DNA of 20,000 nucleotides, from contig JAHBMJ010001757.1 of assembly GCA_018398765.1 (NCBI GenBank), forward strand, positions 51,038 through 71,037. The letters are read 5' to 3'. The stretch's first letter is position 1. Every line of letters starts with the position of its first letter. The position numbers were made by a program, and so were the translations under genes. The stretch comes from Chromera velia (Eukaryota; Sar; Chromeraceae). The notes under the pieces are model-generated. The model saw nothing but the letters and a program-made list of their open reading frames with translations, was not told the origin of the DNA and ran no database searches. Shown piece by piece: positions 1-9,593 of this stretch.

Positions 1-482
1 CTGACGAAGACTGACACTGACGGCAACTGATAGAAACTGATAGAGACTAGCTGAGATTGACTGTGAGTGAGTGGTGCAGTGGCTGACTGACTGACGGACT
101 CTGATTGACTTCGTGTCGAGCTGCTTGACATTGAGACTGCATGCTCGACGTTGATTGACAGAGACTGGCTGACAGAAACAGGAGCCCTCAAACTGATTCG
201 AGCTCACCGCGTGAGACTCACTGAGTTTAAATGTCCAAGTGTATCGACCCGAATCGCCCAACCGACGGGCATAAGACACCATGGACGAAAACGTGACGAA
301 GTCCAGACCACTCGATCAATGCCGTCTCTTGCCGTCTCTGTTGAGCTCGATGTAAAGCGTGGTGACTGCAGTGTTTGTGGCCTGCATTGCATTGTCTTCG
401 CTTTTCAGGGCTCGTCACACCTGATTTTGACCGTCCTCGTCCCCTCTCTGACCGGCGTATGGGCGTATGAGCTGCCTTTGAG
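1..482. other. CTGA-rich stretch without a convincing gene
   Basis: The first 180 bases are crowded with CTGA and GACTGA words and their variants (for example around 80-95 and 150-175), as in a decayed short tandem array. Short overlapping reading frames exist on both strands between 150 and 560. They have no domain, no splice logic and no repeat structure, so I do not call them genes. Confidence 0.4.
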
Positions 483-973
483 CATGCAAGGATGATTGTG
501 TGGAGACTCGGACTTTTGGAGACGGCCGGGATGGCCCGGAAAGCGTAGCTGAGGGGCACTTACAAAGGCGGATGTCGTAACGATTGAAAAACTGACGCAC
601 GCAGTCTGATGCCCTGAAAATTCGCTGAGAGGGCACTTGACAAAACTCGAGCACGTCCGAGTCCAAAGTTAATTTCGCTTTCCGGGCCATTCGCACGGAG
701 TGCGTCAGATATTGTATTTATGCCCGCGGCCATGCCGGGGCATGCCGGGGCCCTTTCACTGTGGTGATTCACGCTGTATTCTCAACCTCGTCAGAAGACA
801 GCCGTCACAACACTGCCACATCAGTGTGGCACCTTCAAGTTCCTTTTCTGTTTTTCCTTCTGAGTGTGTAGAGCACTACTGATGCCAAACGCCACACCAT
901 TCCACTTGCATAGGACGAGACAGCTTCTTTCTGTTTCGGGGTCACGTCTTGTGGCGTCACTCTTTTTCTTAGA
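483..973. repeat. Tandem duplication of about 0.5 kb, copy 1
   Basis: This copy starts at catgcaaggatga and ends just before the same word recurs at 974. It aligns almost end to end with 974-1483. Shared blocks include the GGAGACTCGGACTTTT block near 501 and 992, the GGGCACTT blocks, the CATGCCGGGG block near 730 and 1240, and the final CTCTTTTTCTT. The copies differ by scattered substitutions and one insertion in copy 2. A perfect 7-bp stem with a 4-base loop lies at 814-831. A 60-residue reading frame in each copy (700-882 and 1209-1391) is preserved, but it looks incidental. Confidence 0.85.
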
Positions 974-1483
974 CATGCAAGGATGATCGTATGGAGACTC
1001 GGACTTTTAGAGACGGCCGGGATAGCCCGAAAAGCGTAGCTGAGGGGCACTTATAAAGAGTTGAGAGGGCAGATGTCATGACTAATCTACGATTGAAAAA
1101 CTGACGTATGCAGTCTGATGCCCTAAAAATTCGCTGAAAGGGCACTTAACAAAACTCGAGTAGGTCCAAGTCCAAAATTAATTTCGCTTTCCAGGCCATT
1201 CGCACGGAGTGCGTCAGATATTGTATTCATGCCCACGGCCATGCCGGGGCATACCGGGGCCCTTTCACTGTGGTGATTCATGCTGTATTCTCAACCTCGT
1301 CAGAAGACAGCCATTGCAACATTGCCATATCAGTGCGGCACCTTCAAGTTCCTTTTCTGTTTTTCCTTCTGAGTGTATAGAGCACTACTGATGCCGAACG
1401 CCACACCATTCCGCTTGCATAGGACGAGACAGTTTCTTTCTGTTTCGGGGTCATATCTTGTGCCGTCACTCTTTTTCTTGGAT
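974..1483. repeat. Tandem duplication of about 0.5 kb, copy 2
   Basis: This is a diverged second copy of 483-973, lying immediately next to it. It carries roughly 20 extra bases near 1060-1090, between the TATAAAG and CGATTGAAAA blocks. The hairpin of copy 1 is degraded here by two changes. After 1483 the sequence becomes unrelated (gatgttgcccgccccgg). Direct adjacency argues for local tandem duplication or a short satellite rather than two LTRs around an internal region. Confidence 0.85.
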
Positions 1484-1967
1484 GTTGCCCGCCCCGGGGG
1501 GGTCCGCTTAGTCTACTCCAGATGGCAGAGGAACAACCGGCGACTATATATGCACAGCAGCTTTCTATATACGGTACGTTTGTCTGTCAAAAACATTGTG
1601 AAGCTGGATTTCTCCCTTGCATGTTGCAGATTTTCTGAATCTGATTCATTCCAGTCGTGATTCTTTTTCCCTCCAAACAATACTTCATGTCTGCAGGAAA
1701 CCCCAAACTGTCTCCAGACAATAAACTCTGGTCAAAAATATTGGTGTCTGTGCTAAAAAATGTTATTTAAATGCTGGAGACATATATACAAGACAGCAGT
1801 ATGTTTAACTTAAGCCAGCAGCTCAGTCGATGCTCTGTGATGCTCTGGATTTTTTTGTTTGACACACTTTCTTCCTTTGCCTCCTTTTTTCTTTTATCAA
1901 ACGCCGTGTCTCTTTTCAACTATTACATCTTTTTCAACATATTTTCAACATACTCGACATGCTTTAG
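1484..1967. other. Unassigned sequence, T-rich towards its right end
   Basis: I find no convincing gene here. 1840-1960 is T- and C-rich and ends in a possible acceptor context (catgctttag, about 1960-1969) directly before the exon-like frame at 1968. This may be an intron end or just upstream sequence. Confidence 0.3.
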
Positions 1968-2156
1968 ATGATGGAGTTCCTGACGGAGTTCCTGATGGAG
2001 GAGAAGAAGGAGATTCTAGTGAAGTTGGGGGAGGAACAGAATGCGCAGGGGCTCTGGCAGGCTGCCGGAGCCCTTCACCCTATTTTTCTTTCTGTTCTCG
2101 TAATTGCAAAGATTCACAATGGCATTGCTCCAGCGCGTTTTCTAGCACTGTAAAAG
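1968..2156 (+). CDS. Exon-like short frame, unknown protein
   Basis: A 61-residue frame begins with two Met codons. Its acidic, Glu- and Lys-rich start contains an imperfect internal duplication (EFLTEFLMEEKKE). It then becomes hydrophobic and ends at a TAA at 2154-2156. The first half has the composition of a real exon and follows a TTTAG acceptor-like site. The hydrophobic second half may be read-through into an intron. It could belong to the same gene as the frame at 2244-2780, but I could not find a phase-consistent junction. No domain is recognised. Confidence 0.2.
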
Positions 2157-2243
2157 TCTTTTGAAGTGCTTGAGGTAGGGCTGGGGGTGCACTTCCCTTA
2201 AGGTCGAAGCCAGTTCGAGACGCTGTTGGAAATCGTCATAACA

Positions 2244-2780
2244 ATGGGGGGGGGCTCAGGGATGTCGGGGAAAGAGAAGGAGGCTTTTTGCAGAGAGGTA
2301 ATAACATCTGTGTCGAGCAGGATTCCCAAGGCAGACAATGAATCTACGTTGGAAGAGTTGAAGGGGGCTTATGAGAAGCACCTCCTCCTCTTCCAACTGA
2401 TTTTAAAGTTGGAGGGGGAGCATCTGCTCGAGGGAAACGACTCGGGGGAGTCCGAGTTTGAGTGGGTAGCTAGCGTAGACGGCTTTGACCCAGTTTCCGA
2501 GTCAGCAGTATTGTCGGGGAAGGGATGGAAAAGGAAGAAAGAGAGGACGTGCATGAGACGATACCTCAAGAAAGTGAAGGAGCAGACAGACGTGGGCAAG
2601 ACACTTATTGCCACCGGGACCGTATGCATACAAGCCAATGTACATCTAGCGGTACGGTGCCGCGATAGGCCGCACGCGAATTGTCCGATCATCATATTAT
2701 CAAGGAAAAAAGATCGTATCAATAAGGCTATACTATTCTATGATACATTTATTTTTTGTTTTTTAAAATTTTTAATCTAG
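2244..2780 (+). CDS. Hypothetical charged protein fragment
   Basis: The frame is open from just after a TAA at 2199-2201. The first ATG is at 2244, giving about 178 residues to a TAG at 2778. The N-terminal 115 residues are Glu, Lys and Leu rich, with an amphipathic-looking stretch (ELKGAYEKHLLLFQLILKLE) and a basic patch (KGWKRKKERTCMRRYLKKVK). From about 2690 the DNA turns AT-rich and the protein becomes Ile, Phe and Leu rich, so the last 30 or so residues are probably not genuine. It looks like the end of an exon or a gene remnant truncated by the AT-rich island. I do not recognise a family. Confidence 0.25.
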   Translation: MGGGSGMSGKEKEAFCREVITSVSSRIPKADNESTLEELKGAYEKHLLLFQLILKLEGEHLLEGNDSGESEFEWVASVDGFDPVSESAVLSGKGWKRKKERTCMRRYLKKVKEQTDVGKTLIATGTVCIQANVHLAVRCRDRPHANCPIIILSRKKDRINKAILFYDTFIFCFLKFLI

Positions 2781-3500
2781 TTTTAAAATTAATTTGATTC
2801 ATTATTTGAATATAGAAGAATTATATAAAAAATTTGCTAAAAAATTTGATTATTCTAAAGTAAAATCAATGATTAAAATCAAGATCGAATTTCTAGACTA
2901 TTCGAGTATTCTTTACCCATACAGACCTAAACTTAAATTGTGAGCGCCTTCAAATTTATAAATGCCCTTCTTAATTCAGGTAAACAAATATGAAACTTAT
3001 ATAAATTACTTATATAGCTCAGTGAAAGTATGAACGGAACTTGATAACTTGTATGTATAGGTTATACGACTCATGCCCCGCATCTAGCCCCACAAATAGT
3101 TAGCCAGAGCCCAAAATTTAAACTCAGCCTAACTTAGCCCCAAACTAGGCCCCAAATGATGTGCTCACCAGCCTAATCACCGGCTTTAACTACCAGCCGA
3201 CCTCAATCAATCAATCAATCAATCAATTAAATTAAATTAATTCAATTAAATTTAAATATGGATTCTGGATTTAAATATTTCAAATACAAAAATGCAAAGC
3301 TAGATGCAGACTCAGTGCAGACTAATGCAGACGGGTCTAAAAACGGAAACTGTAGTATAATCTAGAGTATAATTGAATCACAAAAATGAGCAAAAATCAA
3401 ACTTATGAATATATTGCTTTATGTGGATCGATCGTTTTTCATAATACACATATATATAATATGATGATACAATCATACTGCATTTACATGCTATTTACAA
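2690..3500. other. AT-rich island, no gene seen
   Basis: Base composition changes abruptly from mixed to strongly AT-rich near 2690 and returns just before the stop of the LRR gene at 3510. The region contains many stops in all frames, homopolymer T and A runs, repeated TAGCCCCA-like words (3080-3155) and a TCAA array at 3202-3255. It forms the 3' flank of the minus-strand LRR gene. A second island of similar composition lies at 17640-18560. Confidence 0.6.
3202..3255. repeat. (TCAA)n grading into TTAAA-type repeat
   Basis: About six TCAA units are followed by imperfect TTAAA and TTCAATTAAA words. This is a simple sequence repeat within the AT-rich island. Confidence 0.8.
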
Positions 3501-3509
3501 GTCATCAAG

Positions 3510-5323
3510 TCAGAGGCATAGAGACGGGACTTTTCCTTCTGCTTTGGCCGCTTGAAGGATAGTGTTCTGCCGCTGCTCCCTGGGGATAGCCAACCAAAGG
3601 CAACTCAACCTCGGCAGCGATTGGGGACGGAGAGCCTCGAGGAAGGCCGAGAGCCCTACTTCAGAGACAGCGTTCTTTTTCAACGACAGGCACCACAATC
3701 TGGCCATGTCGTTCTGCCCGAACGCGAGCCCCAACTGTCGCATTCCTTCATCGTCGAGACCGCACTCGTCCAGCCTCAGCGAACCCAGCCGTTGCAGCCC
3801 GCCTGCAGAAATGGCGGCTGCCAGAGGTTCGATGCTCTCCCCTGCATGCGAATCAGAAAGATCAAGACATTCCAAAGATGCCAACCCTTTCCCACTTTCG
3901 CGGACTGCCAGGACGAAAGAATCGAGACCTTCCTTTGTAAAGGCTCGATTTCGAGACAGATCGAGACGTTCAAGTTTGGACATCTGCTGCCCCCTCACCG
4001 CCTCACCAAGTGCACGCATCGCGTCATTATCAAAACCACAACGCGCAAGCTTGAGCTCAGTGACTGCGGGCATCTTTCCCGACAAAATCGCCTCTCCGAT
4101 TGCCTCTGCCCCACCCCCCGGAGTCGCTCTCGACACATCAAGGGATGTAAGACACGGCAGACCGTCTTCAGACGACCCCACACCGTTGAACAGAGCTTCC
4201 ATACCCACCCTGGATGCAACAGAGTCGGATAAGTTGAGGGAACGCAGCTGGGGGAAATTTCCCGCCCACACCGCCTCACCAAGCCATTGAAATTCTGTGT
4301 TGTCCATGCCCAATCTCTGGGCGCTGAAGTGAGAAAGCACAGGTAGTCTCACCATCGTTAAGACCTCCAAAAATCCATCCGCATACCCATATTCATCCTC
4401 TCCCCAAACCTCCGTGTACTTTATTTGCAGCCACTGGAGAGAAGCCAGCCGTCCAAAACGGAAGCAGACCTCGAGATCAATCAGCATATAAAAATTGGCG
4501 TCCCCTTCCTCACCATCACCCCCGACTGTCAGAGAGAAATCTTCCCACTCAGGGCTGATCGGGGCCTCGTTGAGTGCCTTCATCAACGCAACCGCTGCAG
4601 GGCCGCCGATCAAGCGGAGGTCTAGGGTTCGAATGAAGGGGAGACTTCCATTTCCGAGGGCTTCTCCGTGCTTCGACTCCATCCCAAGAGTGGAGATGCA
4701 GAGATGAACAGTCTCGAGGGGAGGCGCTTCGTCGGATGAGAGAGAACTGATCAGTGCATTCGCAGCTGCGTCTCTTACCATGAGGCGTTTCAGATTTAGG
4801 CATTTCAAATGAGGTACCGCAACTACGTTCAATCCCCCGAGAACCTCAGCAAGACCCTCGGTGTCAACCTCAAAGTCGCTCTCTCCATATGAACAGTTTC
4901 CATACACCCCTTCAAAATCAAGAACCTCCAACGACAACATCTCCCCATCTCTCAGAAGCCTCCCGAGGGAAGAAAGAGCTGCCGAAGAAAGCTCGCTCAA
5001 TCCAAAATGCAACTCTTGCGGTATGGAAAGAATTCTTTTCGGAGGTGACTCGGGAGGCTCTCTTGGTTGTGGAAGTCATCGCCAAGCACGAGCACTCGAG
5101 TGGACAGAGGCTTCACCGAGGCAAAAGCGGAGGAGAGAAGTTGGAGATTCTCGTCCTCGAGCTCGTCCAGACTCGTGAACGAAAGGTCCAACTCGCGAAC
5201 AGATGAAATCCTCCCAGCTCTCACGGCACCGACTAACGCCTGCATCACCGCTGTATGGTCGAGACGGATGCCTGCAGTTGTTTGTGCAAGCATGGAGAAG
5301 CAGAAGAGGAGATAAGAATGCAT
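3510..5323 (-). CDS. Leucine-rich-repeat protein (RNI-like), frame broken near 4999
   Basis: This encodes a protein-binding scaffold of the ribonuclease-inhibitor-like LRR type. The start is the ATG at 5323, the first after an in-frame TAA about 30 bases upstream. The opening segment MHSYLLFCFSMLAQTTAG could be a signal peptide. About 17 LRR units follow, with L-x-x-L-x-L/LDLS cores such as VRELDLS, LRSLNLS, LTSLDVS, LERLDLS and LECLDLS, mostly 26-30 residues apart. The frame used from 5323 ends at a TGA at 4997-4999, and the following units continue one frame over to the TGA at 3510. Adding one base near 4999 gives ILDLSELSS at that point, keeps 28-29-residue spacing on both sides and yields 604 residues. 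No enzymatic or transmembrane domain is seen. The partner is unknown. The LRR call is firm. Whether the gene is intact is not. Confidence 0.85.
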
Positions 5324-6342
5324 GTGCGGAGCCAGATGCGTCGGTAGAAATTAATTCGTTTCTTTGGACTTTTCTTTCTCTCTGTCTTCCTGTCTGTCAG
5401 CCGGCCTGCCGCATGTTCTCTCGGTGTCTTTTTCCGTTTCTGCCTGTTTTTTTCTTTCCTCTCGGGCTATCTGTCTTTTTGTGTGTAAGTCCCTCAGCCC
5501 TTGTTTCTCTTTCTTCCCTGCTTTCCCTGTTCTTTGTGAGAATCTCACTTGACTGCTTGCCTGCCTGCCTGCCTCCCTTCCCCCCCTTCTTTCTCCGTGC
5601 GCAGCTCTTTCCGTTCTCGCGCTCTTTTTCTCTATCTCTGCTTATCTGTTTCTCTTCTCCCTCACGTATTTAGTATCAATACACGCTCGGACAGCTAAAC
5701 CGCAAGAGAAGGACCGTCCCCTTCAACCTTTTTTTCCGACCTTCAAGGCTCAGGGTGTCGAGACACGAGGGCAAAACCGCAAACACGGCTGGAGCCTCCA
5801 GAGGGCCGATTGTGTTCCCTGCAAGCACAAACAGGACAGCTGTGGTCACAAAACAACACCGAAGGATGTTGCACTTCTCTTGTTGCTCAAACGTAGTGCT
5901 CCTTTTTCTTCTTTCCCTTTTTTCTGTGCTTTACTACCGACTACCCACAAACAAAACATCTCTGCATGGAACCCGAAGGGGGCCTGTTTCTAGAACAGCC
6001 GAACAGCCGAACATGTCTCCTTGCGAACATTGAAGCGACTCGACCGAAGCGCATTGGACGGACAGTCTCGGCACGAAACCCGGAAGCAAAGAAGCAATGA
6101 AGAACAAAATGAATCAATGAATGTTCGAGGAAAGGAAACAAGTAAGAGAGCCGAAATAGTGTGGACGCATTTTTGGATGCAGTCAGTCGCCTCTCTGGCT
6201 GCCTACATTCAAAGCCCAGGCTCTTCAGCGACACGCGCGGCACTCCACCGCCCCCCGAAGATGTGGGCCCCACCCGTTGCAGGAAGTTGCAGAAGACGGG
6301 AAGAGCGCGACCCTTCACGCAAGCAGAACCTGCGCAAGCATG
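5324..6342. promoter_or_regulatory. Upstream region of the LRR gene, pyrimidine-rich on the plus strand
   Basis: 5361-5660 is dominated by C and T on the plus strand (purine-rich on the sense strand of the LRR gene), with a short GCCT array near 5557-5575. A frame at 5203-5673 is only the translation of this pyrimidine tract. 5680-6340 is mixed sequence with short frames and no recognisable domain. By position it should hold the promoter of the minus-strand LRR gene. I see no clear core element. Confidence 0.4.
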
Positions 6343-6343
6343 T

Positions 6344-6400
<57 letters not shown>

Positions 6401-6526
6401 CACACTCACACAAACACACACACACACACACACTCACACTCACACTCACACACACACACTCACTCACTCACTCACTCACTCACTCTCACACACCCACATA
6501 CACCCACCCACACACACACACACACA

Positions 6527-6567
<41 letters not shown>

Positions 6568-6713
6568 TCACTCACACACACCCACACACACACTCACAGA
6601 CACCCACCCACACATATACACACACACATACACACGCTCTCTCTCTCTCTCTCTCTCTCTCTCTAAGTCACACACACACACGCACGCACGCACGCACACC
6701 CACACACGCACGC

Positions 6714-6767
<54 letters not shown>

Positions 6768-6793
6768 GGAGAGAGAGAGACAGAGACAGAGAG
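6343..6793. repeat. Composite microsatellite (CA)n/(CT)n/(GA)n
   Basis: About 450 bases of CA repeats are interrupted by CACT blocks, CT runs (about 6530-6544 and 6637-6664), CGCA blocks (6680-6718) and a final CA run that switches to GA at about 6750. The alternating purine-pyrimidine CA tracts are classic Z-DNA formers. Long His-Thr and Cys-Val reading frames across it are artefacts of the repeat. Confidence 0.95.
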
Positions 6794-6927
6794 CTTTGCA
6801 TCCAGGCATTCTGCACACAAGCAATGCACGGATGAAGCAGAAGACCGGTCGGGGTCGGCACTTAAAGAAGTAATGCCTACTTTCACCAAGAAGAATTCAA
6901 AGGGAAAAGAAGAAGTGGCTTGAAGCA

Positions 6928-7083
6928 ATGCACAGTCTGATATGCCGATGCCCGACCGAATGTCAGTCCAGTCGTGCTGCTCGGAAGGACATTCAGAACG
7001 AGGTTGAAGATCTTCCCGACGGAAAGGTTGCTCTCCACATCTGCAGAGAGATGAGGGAGGTGGACGCAAGCACAAACGGATGA
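6928..7083 (+). CDS. Possible small ORF or exon, 51 residues
   Basis: The ATG is at 6928 and the TGA at 7081-7083. The open frame extends upstream to a TAA near 6870. The peptide is charged and of normal composition (for example ARKDIQNEVEDLPDGKVALH), unlike the repeat translations around it. There is no family match and no confirmed splice site, though an AG follows a pyrimidine stretch near 6887. It could be a terminal exon or chance. The minus-strand frames over the same bases look less protein-like. Confidence 0.2.
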   Translation: MHSLICRCPTECQSSRAARKDIQNEVEDLPDGKVALHICREMREVDASTNG

Positions 7084-7122
7084 GCTGACTGCACGTTACT
7101 CGAACCAAGCACTACAAAGCCT

Positions 7123-7263
7123 GGCACGATGGATGGATATGATGTCCTTCCTGTGACCGAACCGCATGCCCCTACCCTGAAGAAAAAAGAAAAAAAAGAA
7201 AAAAGGCACGATGGATGGATATGAATGATGTCCTTCCTGTGACCGAACCGCATGCCCCTACCC
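7123..7263. repeat. Short direct duplication flanking an A/G-rich spacer
   Basis: A block starting ggcacgatggatgg at 7123-7177 recurs at 7205-7263. The second copy has four extra bases (gatatgAATGatgtcc, placement ambiguous within the repeat) and otherwise the blocks look identical. The spacer (7178-7204) is nearly pure A and G. Near-identity suggests a recent local duplication. Confidence 0.85.
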
Positions 7264-7386
7264 AACCACGCGCTTCCCCTGATCGACTGACCCGACAGGT
7301 CCAGATGCTCGCAGACGGCCCCTTGCAACAGACCCTGCAGAAAGAGAACGGAGCAGAGAGAAAGGGAGACAGGCAGACAGAAGGAA

Positions 7387-7789
7387 GTGTTCCATGGATC
7401 AACTGTCCGGCAGATGCCAATTATTCGAGACGCCTGCAGGGCATCTCAAGAACGTGCAGTTTCCTTTCAGAGCCACAGGAGAAGCAATGACCCTTTGGCA
7501 CTCGTCTCGCGACCTGTTGGCATGCGCAGATGGAAGAATGCGAGGCTGAAACGAGCTGAAAAAGTCTCAGAGGACAAAAATAGAAGGTACAAAATCGACA
7601 GATTAGAAGAAAAGAGAGCTGCTGGCAGGATGATTAGATCGCAAATGAGTCCCCAGCACAAGGTAAGGTTTCATGGAACGGACGGTACCGCACTATCGAG
7701 CCAACAGAACCTTCTGCGTTCTGCTCTAAGTTTTGGTGCACTCACCTTTTTGATTGCAGAAATGCAGAACCAGCCAATCCCAAAGCTAA
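7387..7789 (+). CDS. Possible two-exon ORF with a 97-nt intron
   Basis: An open frame reaches a strong donor (CAAG|GTAAGG, intron from 7663), and a T-rich tract ending TTGCAG lies at 7741-7759. Joining 7662 to 7760 keeps the frame but ends after nine codons at the TAA 7787-7789. The part before the donor is Lys and Arg rich (for example KRAEKVSEDKNRRYKIDRLE), perhaps a basic coiled coil. The splice sites look genuine and the protein is short and unrecognised. It may instead be part of a non-coding spliced transcript. Confidence 0.2.
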
Positions 7790-8743
7790 CACGACGTGAA
7801 AGCATCTCAGACACGGCCTGCACGAGCGTAGAGCAAGCAAAAAGCTGACAGACATGTCTCGCTGTCGAGCGACTGGAATCTGATTCAAATCAAAAACGTC
7901 GATGGGCACCCGTGAATGTCAAAAAACAAAACAGCGATGACCAGAAAGAAGCACGCAACTCACCGAAGAGGACTACTCTGCCTTCTTCACCAACACAGAA
8001 AGGACCACCTCTCCCGACTGCTGCGTGGCTTCCGAGAAAGTCGGTTGATGCTCATGCTGAGTGCCGGCATCGTCCGTTCCTGCATGCATTCGCAACAGAG
8101 TCGATCGATCAACAACAAAAAGCAACAAAAGCCCCGTGAGAGATAAAGATCCAAATAAAGCAAACTCTGAAGTGAGGAGGCCTGTTTACGTTCAGGTATC
8201 TTTCCCCACCTTCCGTGCTTGGGATGGCTCCGGTTGCCTCCATTTCAGGCAAGCTGAGGGTGGAGTTAAGTGGAAGGACCAGAGGTGATTCTTGACGTCA
8301 TACAGCGTGCGAATAGAACGGTTCGAGTATGAACAACAAGAATCAGTCTGATCCACCGAGCCTCATGCAACTGGATGTAGGGTCTGTCGTGTCTGAAGTC
8401 TCAGTAGAACAGAAAATCTAGGAAATCGAAAGCCATTTGGACGTCAGCTTCGAACTGTTCTTGTCTTACTGGGTTCCTCCCAGGTGCCAGGCTCAGCCAG
8501 ACAGCACAGCCATGCAGCTCTGGGGAGTGTTACATCTTGCAATCGATGCCACGTATGTTACGACTTGTAATGCAACTTCAAAAACTTCCTGCCATTCTTC
8601 TATGTGTTGAAGATACTTGAGATTCTCGAGGGTATGTAAGTTCAAATTGACATCCCTCGTTTGAAACTTTGCAAGAATTTGATAAGAATTTGCAAGAAGC
8701 CACGGGCAAGAGTCTGAATTGCATATGGACACGAGTTCTTTGC
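7790..8743. other. No convincing gene
   Basis: Overlapping short frames occur at 7912-8288 and on the minus strand at 8493-8901, all without domains. The minus-strand pair is extended artificially by the GC hairpin at 8744-8832. I see no array, tRNA or element here. Confidence 0.35.
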
Positions 8744-8832
8744 ATGGGGGCGGCGGGACCCGCGGCCCGGCGCGCGGGGGCCGGCCGGCCGTCGCGGGGT
8801 CCCCGCGCGCCGCGGGCCGATCGCGGCCCCAT
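8744..8832. repeat. Extremely GC-rich foldback hairpin
   Basis: About 89 bases, almost all G and C, interrupt sequence of ordinary composition. The left arm (8744-8780, starting ATGGGGGC) pairs with the right arm (8801-8832, which reads ATGGGGCC from the other strand). Pairing is strongest in the inner 16-18 bases, where GGCCCGGCGCGCGGGG faces CCCCGCGCGCCGCGGGCC with a 2-base bulge. The loop (8781-8800) contains the palindrome CCGGCCGGCC. An alternative smaller hairpin is CGCGGGG-T-CCCCGCG (8793-8807). It may be a miniature foldback element or a structured RNA. Its function is unknown. Confidence 0.75.
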
Positions 8833-9593
8833 CGATCGTTCATGCACTGAAGCATTCTCTAGCTTTGATTTGCTTTCATGATCTTTGATCAGGTGAGCCA
8901 ATCATGTGGGATGATGTCGAAATGCTGACATCATTGTTTCACGCGCTCTGACTGGCAGTAGATAGATCGAGGGGAGTCCGTGTGGAAGTCCTGTGGAGGT
9001 TCAAGTGAGGCGTGTTTTCGTCAGTCTGTCTGTCTGACGTGAGCTCCTGTCTTTGGTTCCTCTGCTTAAAAAGTCCTCGCAAAGCTTCGCCATGCAAGTA
9101 GAAAATGACAGGTGACTGCCCAACAACTTGCAGAAGTAGAGGAACGACCAGGTTGGTGGCAGTTTGGAGGCACAAGAGCGGGTTTATCTCTTAGGGGGTC
9201 CTAAGGGGGAAAACGTAGGAAAGACGCATTTTCCTTTCCTGCCTTCTTTGAGAAAGAAGGTCTGTGCAGGATCTCTGCGAATTGAGAGATCTACGCTTTT
9301 CTCTGTCACTCTTTCGTGTCTTGTCTGACAGCCTCGCAGCCCCTTTCTGCTGTCTCCCTTAGTTTTCTCTCTCTTTCTGCGTAACAATGTCCGGTTTTCC
9401 CTCCCCACATTGCCCCCACACCCCACCCTTGTGTTTCCCTCCACTTCCCCTGTTTGCAGGCATACTGTTTGATTTCAGCCCTGCGCGCGCTCCTTTTCAC
9501 CCCCAAGGCACAGGACGGCGATTGAGGGATTGACGTGCAGTGTTGAACGAGGACCAGTGACGGGAAGTTGTTTTCCCCGCCCCCCTTCTATCC
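8833..9593. promoter_or_regulatory. Upstream region of the AP2-like/SET gene
   Basis: No gene is seen. The plus strand is T- and C-rich at 9230-9450, followed by C-rich runs just before the start codon. By position this should contain the promoter and 5' untranslated region of the gene starting at 9594. An in-frame TGA about 35 bases upstream of that ATG supports the start. No TATA box or other core element is evident. Confidence 0.35.

Noticed and set aside
483-1483. Pair of LTRs of a retroelement
   Set aside because: The copies are directly adjacent with no internal region, primer-binding site or polypurine tract seen.
2690-3500. Organelle DNA inserted in the nucleus
   Set aside because: No organelle gene, tRNA or rRNA motif can be recognised in the island. 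Composition alone is not enough.
3552-4290. Plus-strand frames of 226 and 242 residues opposite the LRR gene
   Set aside because: They are antisense to clear leucine-rich repeats and show no domain of their own.
6021-6923. Long His/Thr reading frames on the plus strand and Cys/Val frames on the minus strand
   Set aside because: They are translations of the CA/CT microsatellite. All frames are open there because the repeat lacks stops.
8300-8340. tRNA-like GGTTCGAGTATGAAC word
   Set aside because: It resembles a T-arm, but no acceptor stem, D-arm or anticodon arm could be placed around it.
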